Part shown: in pieces, positions 63,564 through 64,000 of the stretch
How positions within the stretch are numbered: the first letter of the stretch is position 1
Layout of the letters: each line of letters begins with the position of its first letter
Assembly (NCBI RefSeq): GCF_042665075.1
Contig: NZ_JBHTBR010000009.1
Location: forward strand, 1-64,000
Reading direction: 5' to 3'
Length of the DNA: 64,000 nt
From: Hirschia litorea
GTDB taxonomy: Bacteria; Pseudomonadota; Alphaproteobacteria; Caulobacterales; Hyphomonadaceae
Notes under the pieces: model-generated
What the model saw: only the letters and a program-made list of their open reading frames with translations
Told to the model about the DNA's origin: nothing
Database searches by the model: none
Translations under genes and position numbers: made by a program

Positions 63564-63606
63564 ACTCGCTCTGGCGCTAGCCACTGTACAAAGCGCCATA
63601 GCGAGT
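63564..63606 (+). terminator. Near-perfect hairpin after the GH3 operon
   Basis: ACTCGCT-c-TGGCGCT (63564-63578) and AGCGCCA-t-AGCGAGT (63592-63606) pair with a single mismatch around a 13-base loop. No T-run follows. It is probably the operon's 3' end or an RNA-stabilising hairpin. The rest of the gap to 63811 shows nothing I can support. Confidence 0.6.
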
Positions 63607-63811
63607 AGCATCAAATTCGTAAGGCTACTTTATAAACGTCCTTAGAAAATAGCTTCAAATCTGCTCTGTCCCATTCCACGCAATGGGAGACACAAAATCA
63701 ATATTTTTCCAATCAGGTATACACCGTATTCACTTAAAAACTGTCCGATGAAAAAGACAAATACAGCCCGCCAAACCTTATTCCAAAGCCTGGCAGGCCC
63801 AACAATAGTGT

Positions 63812-64000
63812 CTACGCGTCCTTGTAATAATTATTTTGGGCATATTCATAATAAAGGCTCTCATCATATGAGATGCGGCCCAATTTACCTTTGAGAACCC
63901 TATTGATAACTATGGCAATATTATCATTTGGTGTCACAGACCTAATTTGTCTAATTGCTGTTTGCACAGCCTTCTTTTCAGAAAACCTTGAGCGAATAAC
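63812..64000 (-). CDS. Partial gene at the right edge, C-terminal 62 residues
   Basis: The minus-strand frame is open from the window edge to a TAG at 63812-63814. It reads VIRSRFSEKKAVQTAIRQIR, then TPNDNIAIVINRVLKGKLG and ISYDESLYYEYAQNNYYKDA. The charged, balanced composition looks like real protein. The family is not recognised and the start lies outside the window. Confidence 0.5.
   Translation of the reverse strand, partial: VIRSRFSEKKAVQTAIRQIRSVTPNDNIAIVINRVLKGKLGRISYDESLYYEYAQNNYYKDA

Noticed and set aside
1..64000. CRISPR arrays, rRNA and tRNA genes, prophage structural genes
   Set aside because: No regularly spaced repeats, rRNA-like conserved stretches, convincing tRNA cloverleaf or phage head/tail genes were noticed on reading; a short tRNA could be missed by eye.

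Overview
The window reads as a chromosomal segment of a marine alphaproteobacterium, most like Hyphomonadaceae/Caulobacterales (a Hirschia-like genome is one guess). The basis is moderate-to-low G+C, three large TonB-dependent receptors (TBDRs), the pairing of a TBDR with tryptophan-halogenase-like flavoproteins and a LacI regulator, and the family content of the urea genes. Taxonomy is inference; no rRNA or tRNA gene was seen. Two runs of 10 N (61887-61896, 63393-63402) show a draft assembly.

Region 1 (1 to about 9 kb) is an AT-rich accessory island full of gene debris. It holds two toxin-tail/immunity pairs and a third doubtful one, all on the minus strand and lacking toxin N-termini. It also holds lipoproteins, a ClpP-fold exported protein, fragments of Fic and formylglycine-generating-enzyme-like genes, two IS6-family transposase remnants, a ParDE pair with its palindromic operator, and a short catalytic-domain tyrosine recombinase. 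A 45-55 bp sequence recurs in the first 4.7 kb, four of five times just after the 3' end of a plus-strand gene, with a tandem chimeric copy beside the recombinase.

Region 2 (9 to 15 kb) has a TBDR with its own terminator, a TPR-sulfotransferase, and a PPIase plus HupE/UreJ-like pair. Region 3 (15 to 32.6 kb) is a nitrogen block. It contains urtABCDE for urea import, a LuxR-type response regulator, and a 1120-residue sensor kinase whose N-terminal half is an NCS1-type permease followed by a Cys/His-rich module. It also contains an exported agmatinase-family ureohydrolase, an unknown exported protein, and a full urease operon ureD-A-J-B-C-E-F-G. The likely logic is: exported ureohydrolase makes urea, UrtABCDE imports it, urease hydrolyses it, and the permease-kinase and regulator control the block.

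Region 4 (32.6 to 46.2 kb) mixes a broken PQQ-type sugar dehydrogenase, an Imm11-like protein, AraC regulator, Oar-like TBDR, exported PHP phosphodiesterase, a divergent LysR/MFS pair, a PRC-barrel protein, a YqcI/YcgG (GntA-like) protein facing a DUF1989 protein, and a CreA lipoprotein.

Region 5 (46.2 to 63.6 kb) is a polysaccharide-utilisation-type locus: lacI, a tightly coupled operon of three intact and one degenerate tryptophan-halogenase-like genes, a TBDR, and a divergent GH9-GH3-GH3 operon for beta-glucan breakdown. The TBDR/GH9 spacer carries three copies of a GACAACGT-type element that could be LacI operators. A partial minus-strand gene runs off the right edge.
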